DNA of 64,000 nucleotides from Coccinella septempunctata (Eukaryota; Arthropoda; Insecta; Coleoptera; Coccinellidae). Below the pieces are notes generated by a model. The model worked only from the letters and a program-made list of their open reading frames with translations, was not told where the DNA came from and did no database searches. How positions within the stretch are numbered: position 1 is the stretch's first letter; every line of letters begins with the position of its first letter. Positions 31,201 through 42,077 of this stretch are shown here, piece after piece. Where the stretch lies: assembly GCF_907165205.1 (NCBI RefSeq), contig NC_058198.1:12625001-12689000 (forward strand), given 5' to 3'. A program made the position numbers and the translations under genes.

Positions 31201-31713
31201 AAAGGATCCACAAATATATACCACATTGTGCACAATATAACCTTCGGTAATAATATTTCTTCATTTGTAGGTGATGTTCATGGTGTTCACCAAATTTGAC
31301 TTGTTTCATCTTTGAATTCGCTATGAATGGTTGAAATGAAATATTTTTTTACTTCTTTACTATAATCGGTGCTAGACATTTCTGATTCGACTAACTTGTA
31401 AATACTAAGTCCTGTTATTTTGCCATAAGCCTAGGTATGATTTTCGCGATGATTTTTCATAATCTTTAACTATACATAAACTTCTCAACGAATTGTTGAA
31501 TTTCATAACATATTTGACAATTCATTTCAGGAGTGACGTCATCTTATTGACGGGCTCATGACGAATTGGTTTTTCTCGGGATTCCGAGACCTACTTTCGC
31601 ACAGCCTGCTCGCGAATTCCATCAGCGAATATAGGACAGTGAACCAGCATCATGCCGTCAGGATGTTTAATCGATATGGTTTAAGGATTCTCTTAACCAT
31701 CAAAATGAAATAG
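31201..31713. other. No gene seen
   Basis: No recognisable element. As the region downstream (minus strand) of the exon at 31915-32343 it may be intronic. Confidence 0.4.
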
Positions 31714-31908
31714 TCAACGCGAATTGAATGGATGCGAAATATTTATCTCAATTATCCATGTTAGAGCGCTGTTAATGACAGCCCACTTATTGTAGGACTC
31801 AATATTGTTATCTTCACAACTGAGCTTTGAATGGATCAAGATCTGATTCTGAGTGTTTATCCGTTGGGACTCGAAGATTTCGATAGTATCTAGTTGTTCT
31901 AGATCCAA

Positions 31909-31917
31909 ACTTACCTT
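31909..31917 (-). promoter_or_regulatory. Candidate splice donor
   Basis: Minus strand AAG|GTAAGT with the exon boundary after 31915. A perfect consensus, falling exactly between codons of the open frame. Confidence 0.5.
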
Positions 31918-32343
31918 TTTGCTCAATGAAGAGGATTCCTCGCTACCTCTGATGAACCTTTCGAATTTGAAACTGTTGGATCTGTACAGTTCGTTGTCAC
32001 TTCTTTTGCTGCAAAATTTTTTGGTGATAGCTCGGGATTTACACGACTTACAATCCTTCACGGATTCCCAATCAATATTAAATAATCCTCGTGTTTTCTT
32101 GTTGATATCCTGCGATGGTTGCCGACGTGATTTGCTCCTTCGGCGACGTCTAACTTTCTTACTGTCCTCAGGAGCATTTGTGTTTTGCAATGCAACATCG
32201 GATTCTGTTCTTTTTGACAGTCCCACTCGCTTAAGCACTCTTTCCATAACCACGGCGAATCGAACACTAATATTGTTCACTCTGACATTCCCTTCCGCGC
32301 TCTGCAACTGATGCTCGGATCGGATGGGATGGAAAGAAGTCAT
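31915..32343 (-). CDS. Probable first coding exon of a host gene of unknown function
   Basis: An ATG at 32343 opens 143 codons that end exactly in AAG followed by GTAAGT (31914-31909), a consensus splice donor in phase 0. The frame continues open to 31714, but that part becomes AT-rich and looks intronic. The protein has no RT, Gag or transposase motif. It holds a basic cluster at residues 63-73 (KKVRRRRRSKS), a likely nuclear-localisation signal, a CKSCKSR segment near 98-104, and a Ser-rich acidic stretch before the donor. Composition is less AT-rich than the surroundings. I do not recognise it. The start context is weak, so initiation at Met33 is possible. Confidence 0.5.
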
Positions 32344-33208
32344 ATGTCAGTTCGGATGTTCTACCCTTTCCGACGCTGATTTTGCAGTGGCGTTAGCTAC
32401 GTCGCGACGCGACGTCGTGTGGACAAGACTCGTGAACTTCTTCAATCCTGTACGTTTTTCGATCATCCATTTCATTTTGTTATTATTATTATACTGAATA
32501 ATATGTCTACCCTAGTTTAAATGCGAAAATCATTTTTTTATGTCCAAAATCTGAACTGATGAATGAGGTGTTTTCGAAGGTTTTTCTTGACGGAAAGTAG
32601 AACTCATCCCAGTTAAATATTTCATCAACAACTGCCTCTTTGGAATATTCAAGATGGCGGAGTTATCATCGCCCCAAGTACAATGGTGTTTCATAAAATT
32701 TCAAGTAATTCAGGGGAAGGAACTGTCATTGTTCAGTACCTTCGAACTGTCTGGGATCATTTGAAAGAATTGGTGCATCGTGGAACAAAAAGAGAAAAAA
32801 AATGTGGAAAAATAGAGTACTTACTGCATTGAAAAAGCTTGTGCGCTATTATTGCAATTATTGCTACCCTATTTTCAATTCGGGTAAGACTATGCGGAAA
32901 ACTTTGAACAAAAAGACTTGTTTAACAATAAAGAAACAAAAACCAGTCAACCAAAGGGCGAAATTTCGATGATATTTTTCACCTCCGGCTTGAAAGAAAG
33001 AACAAAAATAGTGATCACAAATAATGGAAATACACACAAATAAACAATTCAAAAATCATAATATGAAATTCAGCAAAAATATACTCTGCTTCTAGTAGAA
33101 TGCTCCATTCTAGTTCTTTTCATTATTTCAATCACAAAATAGCCATTATTGAAGATATTGGGAGTTTGCATAAAAAGTAAATTTTGACTTTTCACTCGGC
33201 AGTTACAT
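32344..33208. other. Possible 5' UTR/promoter region of the exon, then unassigned sequence
   Basis: 32380-32430 is unusually CpG-rich for the window (ctacgtcgcgacgcgacgtc), as might be found in a 5' UTR or promoter of the minus-strand gene. No TATA box or initiator can be assigned with confidence. Sequence beyond 32470 is AT-rich and unassigned. Confidence 0.35.
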
Positions 33209-33220
33209 CTCAGTAAACAC

Positions 33221-33395
33221 AGGACATCCATAAGAGGTCCATAATTGGCACACATGGACATGGACATCCTTTGGACATCCATTCATGGACGTACTGTAAA
33301 TATCCAATAATGGACATCCATTGTACATCCATTCATGGACGTACTTTGGATTACCAATAATGGATATCCATTGTACACTCATTCATGGACGTACT
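33221..33395. repeat. Left subterminal octamer array of copy 2
   Basis: Repeated ggacatccattcatggacgt-like units about 55-60 bp long, three partial repeats, built from GGACATCC-type octamers. Confidence 0.75.
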
Positions 33396-33897
33396 AGGGA
33401 TATAATGATCTGTTCTTAATTATTGAAATATCTTGCCGAATATCAATTATTACCAAAATCGAAGCTTAACTTCTTCCATCATTGAACTCGAGAAATTTTC
33501 TTGAGTTCAATGGTGTCGGTGTATTATTATATCTGCTGATTTTTATAGAAACCATATGTGTTGAACGAACAGAAAATACTAAGTTTCGAGAATAATTCAT
33601 ATTCTTGCTTATGTTCTGCAGTATGTCCTTATTCATCACGTGGAATTGCATTCTATTTTTTATTGAGTATCAAACCCTCATACTCAATGATGGATAATAA
33701 ATATGGATCTATCTACCTTGAATAGCTTTGGTAGATCCGTGGTTGGCATGGCTGGCTGTCGGCGGATGCAGGAATTTGACAGTACGTCAATTGTCATTCA
33801 TTATAGTTGAAGACTTGGGAAGAGTAACGTATTGAGTTTTTATCATTCATCGAGGAGCTTAAGAATTTCCTAGTGTGGTAAAAAGGTGGCTTGTAAG

Positions 33898-35008
33898 CAG
33901 TGGCGGCTCGTGGTCATGAGAGCTGAGGAGGCTACTAGTTTTCGAGGAGTGTTGGAACAAACTCTTATCAGTCAATAAAATATACTTCTTCAGCATAATG
34001 AAAAGTTGTCAGTTCTAAGATTAATTTTGAATGCAAGAGGATGCTATATGCTCCTTTGACTTGTTATGCCTTTCAATAGATCGCGGTAAATTTTTCAAAT
34101 CTGAAAACCCCGTTTTGAACCATGAAGTATATTCTGTTTGATGAGAAAATAGTAAATATGGCCAGCAGAATAATTTTTCCTGTTTGATCGATCCAGTTAA
34201 CCAATCACATTTATCGTACCAAACAACACTGAAACTTCTATTCTGACGATTTTCGGTAGACTTTAGTGTAATTAAATTTGGTGGAGGTCTTGTGAAGGTT
34301 TTAACAACGTGTACAGTTAATTCTCAATATTCAATTCCATTTTATTTTTTGATCCGTATCAGTACTTACCCCTAACGCCCTAACAAAACAACCTATCTTA
34401 ACAAGAATATATCACAAATTTCCCGAAGTTCCAGTTCTCCACGAAGTCGTTACATTCAAATTGAAAATTGAAATCATAACAACTACCGCCGGACAACGCC
34501 CCTACCGTCGGAGATCAAGCAAATATAGTCGAAGACGGCACGAAAGAATCAATGGAGAACAGGGGAGCTGAGCCTCCTCTGGTACATTTTACGGGCGAAT
34601 ATGGTACAGTAAGTCAGCTGAATTCTTGTTCGGTTAGTATGCGAGTCCAGAGAACGTATGCGTGAGTTACACTATCAACGGAGGCAGCAGGCCCAACAGC
34701 CTCCGTCCGAATAGGCAGTACTATAAAAAATATAGGAAAAGTATAGTATAGGAAAGTAGGAAATATTCACATTCGACGCGGCGGACGCGTACGCAGCCGG
34801 TGGATTGTACGATTGTTATGCTGGATTTTTATGAGCGGAGGACCGAAAAATGAACTAATTTTTATCTGAATATCTAGTTCAGGTGTTCGGAAAATTTATA
34901 TAGAAATTACTTTCTGAAAATGAGGACATGCCCGAAGTGAATGTATTTTAGCTCTAAGCTTTATGAGGAGGCTTAGCCTCCCTTGCCTCCTCTGACGAGC
35001 CGCCCTTG
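33898..35008. mobile_element. Non-autonomous hAT-type transposon
   Basis: Ends cagtggcggctcgt and, inverted, caagggcggctcgt (two mismatches in 14). A perfect 8-bp target duplication cttgtaag lies at 33890-33897 and 35009-35016. The 1111-bp interior has no transposase. Subterminal gaggaggct blocks occur at both ends. Inserted within the CCC-end copy 2. Confidence 0.9.
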
Positions 35009-35239
35009 CTTGTAAGAGCCAAGGAAATGAGTAAACACGAGAAGAAAAAAAAAACTTTTTAGATTATACTCTTGGTAACGAAGAGTGTGATATTTTAGTT
35101 TATTAATGTCTCTATATAATTGGACATTCTGTTAAGATAGGGTGACCAGACGTCCGTCATTGTGACGGACAGTCCGTCAATCGACCAAGAAGTTCGTCAT
35201 TGGAAAACGTCCGTCAAAATGTCCGTCAAAATCTTGAAT

Positions 35240-35600
35240 TTAATTCAGTATTTTTCTCAAGATTATTTGAGGTGGAATGTAAAAAAGTTAAAAAAGTAAA
35301 ATACAAATTTACGGAAGATCTTTCAAAAGAATTTCCATTCCTTAAAAAACAAAACCTGATTCTGAAGTCCAATGTACGAAGTTTTTGGATCAATTCAGAT
35401 TGCATTTGAAGAAAGAAGAGATATTGTACGGCATGTTGCAAGTTACAAACATAAAAAAATGTTAACTGCAGCAGCGTCTTCCTCCCTGATCAAATATTTG
35501 AGACATTCAAATTTTGGGGATGAAGAAGCTTCTCTAGTAATGGCTGAAGCCCTCTTCACATACCACAGTGTAATGCACATCCATTATATTAATATTATTA
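35240..35600 (+). pseudogene. hAT transposase N-terminal fragment
   Basis: Reads, with a frameshift near 35365, VKYKFTEDLSKEFPFLKK, then RDIVRHVASYKHKKMLTAAA, SSSLIKYLRHSNFGDEEASL and MAEALFTYHSV. The order (Y.EDL..E.PF, zinc-finger-like linker ending D...H..S.KHK..., then AEA.F.YH.V) is that of one group of hAT transposases. The DDE core and the C-terminal dimerisation domain are missing. Confidence 0.7.
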
Positions 35601-35713
35601 AATTTTCGTTTTTGTATTGTGATAAGTGATAAACTTTTATTATTTCTCTATTTTCGATAAGTTATTTTTTTATCACCATACGTTGTAGAAAACTGAGTAG
35701 CTGGAAGTATATA

Positions 35714-36165
35714 CAGGATAAGTTTCAGACTCGTACAAATATTTTACAGTAGATTCTCGAGGTCGAAAGAGACACATTTTTTTCCTTTACCATTTTTTCC
35801 GAATCGGCTTGGTTTAAAAGATACAGTTTGTTGAAAAATATGAAAAATGTTATTTTTAGTTCTCACAAACGGTTTCATCGAATAAAATGAATTTCGGGAT
35901 ATGGTTTTCGTGTAAATATCTGTGAAATTCCAAAAATTTGATACTTTGACCGAATGCACAGATCCACAGATGTGTAATGTCACAGATTCATTTAGTTATT
36001 CTGAAGGTAATTTTGCTTTCCTGGGGTGGCACAGCTCATTATGAAAACTCAAAATGGCTGTATCTCTTTATCAGGGCTGAATCGGAAAAAATGGTACAGG
36101 AAAAAAGTGTTTCTTTTGAACTCAAGAATCTGCTGTATATTTTTATGATTCAAAGACTCGCCCTG
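35714..36165. mobile_element. TA-flanked fold-back MITE
   Basis: 452 bp, starts cagg and ends ccctg within TA flanks (35712-35713, 36166-36167). The arms match each other inverted around acagtagattctcgaggtcg-type sequence. A relic of the same family lies at 619-776. Inserted inside the hAT element at 35138-36233. Confidence 0.8.
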
Positions 36166-36439
36166 TATATATAAATATATACACATTCCCCAAGTCCGTC
36201 CGTCATTGAACTGGGGATAATCTGGTCAGCATATGTTAAGACCTGCACGAACATTGGATATTTGGTGGACGATATCTGGACAGATGATGGAGATTAACTG
36301 AACATTTTAATGGAGGTAAACTGAGCTAGTTATGGACGTCATATCACCTTCAAATGAACCAATATACATATAAGTTCATTCAACTGATTCAACGTCGATA
36401 AGAGGCTCATAACTAACCCGAATTTCATCCTTCAGCTGT

Positions 36440-36640
36440 CCAGGCAATGTCCATTGTTTGTCCATTTTGGTACAATTCATGTCCAAAATCGGTTCATATT
36501 GGACCAAACATGGACATCCATTGGACATCCAAATTGGTGACAACGGATATCCATGGGAAATCCTATGGACGTTCGTTGTCCGTCAAAGGACGTCCAATGG
36601 ATATGATTTGGATATCCATTGGACATCCATCGGATGTCCT
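36440..36640. repeat. Right subterminal octamer array of copy 2
   Basis: Many GGACATCC, GGATATCC, GGACGTCC and GGATGTCC octamers, several separated by exactly 11 bp start to start (for example 36610-36640). Confidence 0.8.
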
Positions 36641-36653
36641 TGTGTTTATTGGG

Positions 36654-38040
36654 ATGACAAAGGCTACCCGATAACAGCGATAACTCAAATAAGTAACATG
36701 TTCTATTTCTCGACTGACATTTTAGAAAATACCTCACTGAAACTGAATGATAGTGAATCAACGACAAAGAAGATTTTCAAAATGCTTTAAGTCTCGTTAT
36801 TGACTAGGCAACTGGTGAGAATTTTTTGAAACGTGGACATCAGAATAGTTTCTTATTTATTCATATTTTTTCTACCTCAAGGGGAAAGTAGGTATCTTAT
36901 TTGTTATAGTCAAATTGAGATTATAAAATAAGTTGATGTCCACTTGTAGTTCGGTTTATGTGGGACTGACTGAACAATATCACAAATCTAGAGTGAGGCG
37001 AAATAATACAGAATTAGGTATATAGGCACCTTAAAGAAATAGGACATAATTTTCCTGTGAATTCCGAAGAAAAAAAATGAACATGAGATTGTCCAAGTGC
37101 ATCATCTACATAAAGAAATCTATTAATTTAGTAAATCTTCAGTTAGATATATAGGATGTCCCAAGGTGTGTGGCCTATAGGCTATAAGGCGTTTACGGAG
37201 AACGGATCCAAGGATATAACCATTTCGTATAGGAACATATTACATCATTAGATGCGTATTCTGATTTTCTTTAAAAATATCAGATAAAAGGAAAGGTGGT
37301 TCATTTGAAAAAAATTCAACTTCTTGCCTTTGTATCGAGTGAAGAGACGAAGATTTCTGGAACAGCCTATTTCACAAACCAAGTTTCAACCATACGAGAC
37401 TAATCCTCAGGATCTCAGTGACCTATTTCAGAAATTTCGGCTGCTTAAAATGTGGAATGTCTTTTCTATGTCTATTCCATTGGAACCATATTTTTGAAAA
37501 TTTTTGTGGAAAACCGTTAATATCTCCGAAAGTATCGGGAATAGGGATAGGGAAGTACTAGACAAAAATACTCAGATGGGGTTAGAGTAGCGACAAAATT
37601 TATGATTAATAGTGTGTTCCATTTGAATGAAACGTATAAGGGACAATGTCGTAACATTGAAAATATTTTAATCGGATAGATCAGGAGCATCAACCCTAAC
37701 GTCCAAATTTTCAGTCTAACAGTCTAATAATAAAGAGAATGTGAGCTACATATATTTAAAGCTTATCAACAAATTAATAATACAAAGATATGAAGCATAT
37801 AACCCATCAAGAACGAGAAATGTAGCAAATTATCCTTCGTATCCCATGACAACGTAGGGTTTTCGAGTTTTTTTTTTTATTTTTCACAAACTGCACAAAC
37901 AAATGTTTTAATCGTGTCCTTCTTATCGTATAGGTATGTAGCTTTCCATCATTGTCTAAGAAGTGTATTAAGTTCAGTCAACTTTTTAACACAATTGGTT
38001 TAATAACAATTTCAAAATTTTTTCGTAAGAAATATCGTTT
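36654..38040. other. No gene seen
   Basis: No open frame with a domain and no matched terminal repeats. The phrase ggatgtcccaaggtgtgtgg at about 37154 resembles the start of a dispersed insect repeat, but no partner end was found. Confidence 0.45.
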
Positions 38041-38059
38041 CTTTAAAAATTCAAGATAG

Positions 38060-38570
38060 ATACAAAACTGCATTTGTGACAAAAGAAGGTCATTTTCAAT
38101 GGACATGTCTGCAATTTGGATTGAGGACTGATCCAGCCATTTTTCAAAGGATATTGAGTAACATTCTAAGAAAATACAAACTATGTGATTTTGCAGTTAA
38201 TTTTATAGACGACATATTGATTTTTTCGAAAAGTTTATCATTTATCACAGCTATCGAGATTGTTGGATGCAATTCATAGAGAAGGTTTCAGACTGAAATT
38301 TTCAAAATGTAATTTTGCAAATAATCATGCCAAATATTTAGGTCATATAATGAAAAAAAATTCAATTAGACCCCTGAATGATAATTTAGCAGCTGTGAAA
38401 AAAGAGGAAAGCAATATATCTAGAATGTCTAGCAATAAAAGAAGCTGTGAAATATTGGCAACATTGGCTGATGGGAAAATAATTCGTAGTTTACTCAGAT
38501 CATAAACCATAAGAAAATATGAATAATGAGGGTAGAACTGACGAGGAACTAGAAGATTTAATATGCCATA
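38060..38570 (+). pseudogene. Gypsy RT and RNase H start
   Basis: Reads TKEGHFQWTCLQFGLRTDPA then IFQRILSN, and the catalytic box NFIDDILIFS (about 38195-38225); after a frameshift near 38250 LLDAIHREGFRLKFSKCNFA and KYLGHIMKKNSIRPL. RNase H starts ECLAIKEAVKYWQHWLMGK and VVYSDHKP. LQFGL and IDD are hallmark Ty3/gypsy motifs. At least two frameshifts. Confidence 0.82.
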
Positions 38571-39147
38571 TATGCTGCGACTAGAGTCCCGACTCGGGAC
38601 TCGTGTCCAGTCCTGAGTGACGTCACTAAATTCGGGACTGATATTCGGTCCCGAATTCAATGATCCACTGCACTAGTGCTTTGAAATTATTAAGCAGTAA
38701 AAGGAGTCATGAAAAACTCAATTTTCAGTACAAATCATAAGCCTATACCCAGTCAAATAGAAACAATGAATGATATTTGAATCGTGCATGTAGATATGAG
38801 TTTTAAAGATAAATATTTTGTTAAAGTATATTTTATTTTCAAATCATCACATTTACAAAGAGAAAAAGAAGCAATCTTGTAATGACACATGTAAGGTGAA
38901 CATTTTAAACCGAACCAATACCTTTACCTTTTTGGCAAAATTTTCATACACTTCAAATAAAAATATATTATATCGAGGTGCCGCAGCATTGAATAGTTAT
39001 TTCGTATAAAATATCCTACATTTCACCAATATATTTGGCAGCTTCCTTTCTCGATCACATTTTTTTAGTCAAGAATGGCCGTAAGGAAGAGGTTCACTTC
39101 TGAATCAAAAATTACGTCTAGCAATTCCTGTGGATCAATTTACACTA

Positions 39148-40111
39148 AGATGTCTAAAACACTGGTGTGTGCACTTGTCACTTTTTGCAAGCATCAACAT
39201 TTCAGAAAATCGGGGATATGGGATCAGTTTCGTGGCGGCGCCACCATGTCATTTGCTCCGTTCTATCCTTGTTCTACCAAAGGTCCAATGATACTCTCTC
39301 GTTTTATTTTGTTTTGCGTTGATATCGAATATCGATCAACGAGTGCAAAATATGAACTGGCCCATTTTGTCAGCTGTTAAGGAATATTTGTGCTTTACAG
39401 TTCAATTTTCGTTGTAAAAACAAATCTGTCAATATTTCAACACTATCGACTAAGGGTTCGAATGAGGATTTATTGTTCTTCTTCAAGATAATTTCCGTTT
39501 GACAGATTGAATTCGTGAGGGGGGTAATTCAATATGATTTTAATAAAACACAGTTAATTGGTCAAATATCCAATATATTCAGTTGACGGAAAGGAAATTT
39601 TCACTATATCTACTCAGGAAGAATATTTGAAGTAACAGACTCAAATAGATTTATGTAATTCTGATTCTCGATTCATGCTCACAATTCACATTAAGTATTT
39701 CCAATACAGTTTCTTTGAAATATTGCTGAAGTTTCCATAAAACTTAGCTATATCGGTCTCGAATGTTCGTTCATCTGATTTGGCTCTGCTTCAAATTTCA
39801 CCGAATTCTTAGCTGTAGCTCTTGATTGTCCATACAGAAAACTGAACTTACTGAACGACATGTTGAATAATGAATGTTCTACACCCCTTTTTCGAAACTA
39901 ATACATTTTCACACACCAATAATCGCTTATAAATACAACATATTCGTACGTCGTAGGAAAGTATTCAAATTATTTTCAAATATCAAATGACAATGCTCTG
40001 TCAAATTCCAAACAGCGCTACCTACAGTGGGAAAAACGAAACTGATCCCATATCCCCACGAAATTAAAAACAAAATCGAATCAGTGAATACACCAGAGTT
40101 TTAGACATCTT
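39148..40111. mobile_element. Long-TIR element, possibly Mutator-like
   Basis: Inverted ends agatgtctaaaacactggtg / its complement, with further inner matches such as ggggatatgggatcagtttc (about 39211 and 40050), so the TIR spans roughly 80-90 bp. Flanked by an 11-bp direct repeat aatttacacta (39137-39147 and 40112-40122). Long TIRs with a 9-11 bp duplication fit Mutator-like elements. No transposase; the family call is tentative. Confidence 0.62.
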
Positions 40112-40231
40112 AATTTACACTAAGCAATTCTCAACTTTCTCACCAGCTAGAATTGCATACTTTGCTCTTCCTTTCATTCTCAAATTCCAAGATAGTATTT
40201 TCCCTGTCTTTTCAATCGTGAAAAAGCCTAC

Positions 40232-40280
40232 TCTATTTTTTGATAAAGAATCACTCCTTGAATTTTGTCGCAACTATTCA
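40232..40280. repeat. Dispersed repeat block
   Basis: Diverged copy of 10548-10596 (tgataaagaatcactccttg). Confidence 0.5.
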
Positions 40281-40559
40281 TGAATAATATTATACGATTC
40301 GCGAACATAACCTCAAAACCCTTTTACTTCTTCTTCAATCCTTTACCATGTGCTAGGAAACCCTTTTACAATATCGGGACTGGATCACAGAACACACCCA
40401 CTTGACTTACTTTATGGACTGGATAAGGATACCGAGTAAGGCCAAGAGACTTGTTTGGTAATTGAGTCATTTGATTTCTTCAGTCGGGACCAGAGATATC
40501 TCTGGTCGGGACTGGACACAGATCCCGAGTCGGGACTCTAGTCACAACCTATTAGGCAT

Positions 40560-41400
40560 CCCAATACAATTCAAAAATAAAATATAGCCCAGGAAAATCG
40601 AATCAAGAAGCTGACGGTAAGTAGTTAATTTGACATTAAAAATGACCAAAATAACAATTTGAACTTATAAAATGGAAGACTCATATTAGAAAATGAAATC
40701 TATTACAAACGGAATAAGAGAGGAAAAAATTATGATGTCGGAAAAATTTAGCAAAACTTCAATTAAAAATGTCCATGATGTGTACTGCCACATTGGACAG
40801 ACCCAGATGAAAAATAAAATAACACCGTTTTATACGACAGAAAATATACACAGAAACATTAAAAAACTTTGTGATGAATGTGAAATTTGCATTAGGAATA
40901 AATCAAGGGGAAAACCAAAATATGGATTAATGTCACAATTAGGTCCAGCAACACGACCCTTTGAAATTGTGTCTATTGATACTATCGGAGGATTTGGAGG
41001 ATTGCGGTCTACAAAAAAATACTTACATATTCTTGTGGATCATTTTACGAGATACGCCTACATAACGTGCGTTCAAAAAAATTCGTCGTCAAGTAGCCTA
41101 TGAAATTTTGAAGGCTGATGTTCGGTATATCGACATTCAAAATTCCATAGCCTACTTGACAACGAATTTTTTTGAACGCACGTTATCAACATCGAGAAAT
41201 CAAAGCACTGGTGATTTCATAAAACTGTTGAAAAATGTGACTGCAGTTTACAATATTGATATGGTATTAACGGACCAATATCCTGGTATAAATTAGAAAG
41301 AATTCAAACAATTCGTCATGACAGAGAATTGGCTTTCACTGCTATGGATGCACCATTTTCAAATGGTCTTAATGAAAGACTAAATCAAACTTTGGTGAAT
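40560..41400 (+). pseudogene. Gypsy integrase, broken
   Basis: 40693-41103 is open: VHDVYCHIGQTQMKNKI and LCDECEICIRNKSRGKPKYG form the HHCC zinc-binding N-terminus, then PFEIVSIDTIGGFGG (first catalytic Asp) and YLHILVDHFTRYAYI. An inverted duplication breaks the frame at 41062-41186. Beyond it come QSTGDFIKLLKN, YNIDMVLTDQYPG (second Asp) and PFSNGLNERLNQTL (catalytic Glu). All three acidic residues survive, but the frame does not. Confidence 0.8.
41062..41186. repeat. 51-bp inverted duplication inside gypsy integrase
   Basis: 41062-41112 and 41136-41186 are complementary except for about two sites, with a 23-base loop. The left arm is normal integrase coding, so the right arm is probably a templated copy made during repair or replication slippage. 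Confidence 0.8.
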
Positions 41401-41504
41401 AAGATAGTCTTCACCTACTTTTGGTACGATCGAATCTAAGCAAGTCTGGCGTAGTGACTCCTCGCAAAATAGCAGGGCTTTGGATTTACTAGGGTTCATA
41501 TTTA

Positions 41505-41508
<4 letters not shown>

Positions 41509-41552
<44 letters not shown>
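41509..41552. repeat. (AT)n microsatellite
   Basis: About 22 AT units in a row. Confidence 0.95.
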
Positions 41553-41554
<2 letters not shown>

Positions 41555-42077
41555 TTTTGATATAGAGCATTACAATCTTGAACAGCAAACAATAATTATA
41601 GCATATGTATGAGATACAGTTTTAGCAGAGGTTAGCGTAACGGGGTACCATACAAATTGGTGTATGATACAAGAGCTTAGGGAAAAACCTCAGTAAAAAA
41701 ACCCTTTCTCCCCGTGAGTGTAGTGGATTGTAATTGTTCACGAAATAAGCTAAAATATTCCATATTGAAGGGCATCTCGCACTGCAAAAATTGATTCTTT
41801 CTCCAACAAAAAGGAAAATCCAGAAAGTCTTCTCCAAGATACCAGAAACTTTTATCTGAAATAAAGAGAAAACAAAAGCAGAAAAACGTAAAATAATAAA
41901 ATTAGATTCAATATGTCAGATTGACCTAAAATTGACAACCCAATTCAAAAAAGATTCGGAAACTGTATGTATAGCTCTAAAACCATCCTGAAATTTATAA
42001 ATTGGACAATGATTAACTAGATGATTTATGGTTTCTTCTGGTTCCCCGCATTCACAACTAGGGCTTTCAACTGAATT
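41553..42077. other. No gene seen
   Basis: Includes the 3' side of the RT element on the minus strand. No recognisable motifs. Confidence 0.45.

Larger units (their letters stand above)
35138..36233. mobile_element. hAT-type transposon with transposase remnant
   Basis: Ends tagggtgaccaga and, inverted, tatgctgaccaga. A perfect 8-bp duplication tgttaaga lies at 35130-35137 and 36234-36241. Contains the transposase N-terminus (35240-35600) and a nested MITE (35714-36165); the catalytic core is deleted. Repeated cgtccgtca blocks lie just inside the left end. Confidence 0.88.
33209..36653. mobile_element. CCC-end TIR element, copy 2, split by hAT insertions
   Basis: Left end ctcagtaaacacaggacatc at 33209; right end, read inward, cccaataaacacaaggacat from 36653. 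Flanking at on both sides (33207-33208, 36654-36655) gives a 2-bp duplication as in the other copies. Both ends are followed by arrays of GGACATCC/GGATATCC/GGACGTCC octamers (33221-33390 and 36440-36640). Subtracting the hAT insertions 33898-35008 and 35138-36233 and their duplications leaves about 1.2 kb. No transposase found. Joining the two ends as one element is an inference from ends, flanks and subterminal motifs. Confidence 0.65.
38582..40540. mobile_element. hAT-like non-autonomous element inside gypsy
   Basis: Ends tagagtcccgactcggga and its near-perfect inverted copy, extending to about 38 bp (through gtgtccagtcc). Candidate 8-bp flanks gctgcgac (38574-38581) and gtcacaac (40541-40548) differ at four sites, all transitions, as an old duplication might. 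No transposase. Holds another element at 39148-40111. Confidence 0.72.
38041..41440 (+). mobile_element. Ty3/gypsy LTR retrotransposon pol remnant
   Basis: RT and RNase H piece (38060-38570), a hAT-like insertion (38582-40540), then the rest of RNase H and the integrase (40545-41400). Across the insertion the order is as in gypsy pol (DLICHIC...SQYNSKIKYSPGKSNQEAD). No LTRs, Gag or protease were found. Confidence 0.8.

Noticed and set aside
31714..31914. C-terminal 66 codons of the 209-codon ORF at 31714-32343
   Set aside because: A consensus splice donor interrupts the frame after codon 143 and the remainder turns AT-rich; probably intron read-through, so not counted as coding.
39440..39470. 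ggttcgaat similar to a tRNA box B
   Set aside because: No box A at suitable distance and no cloverleaf pairing.
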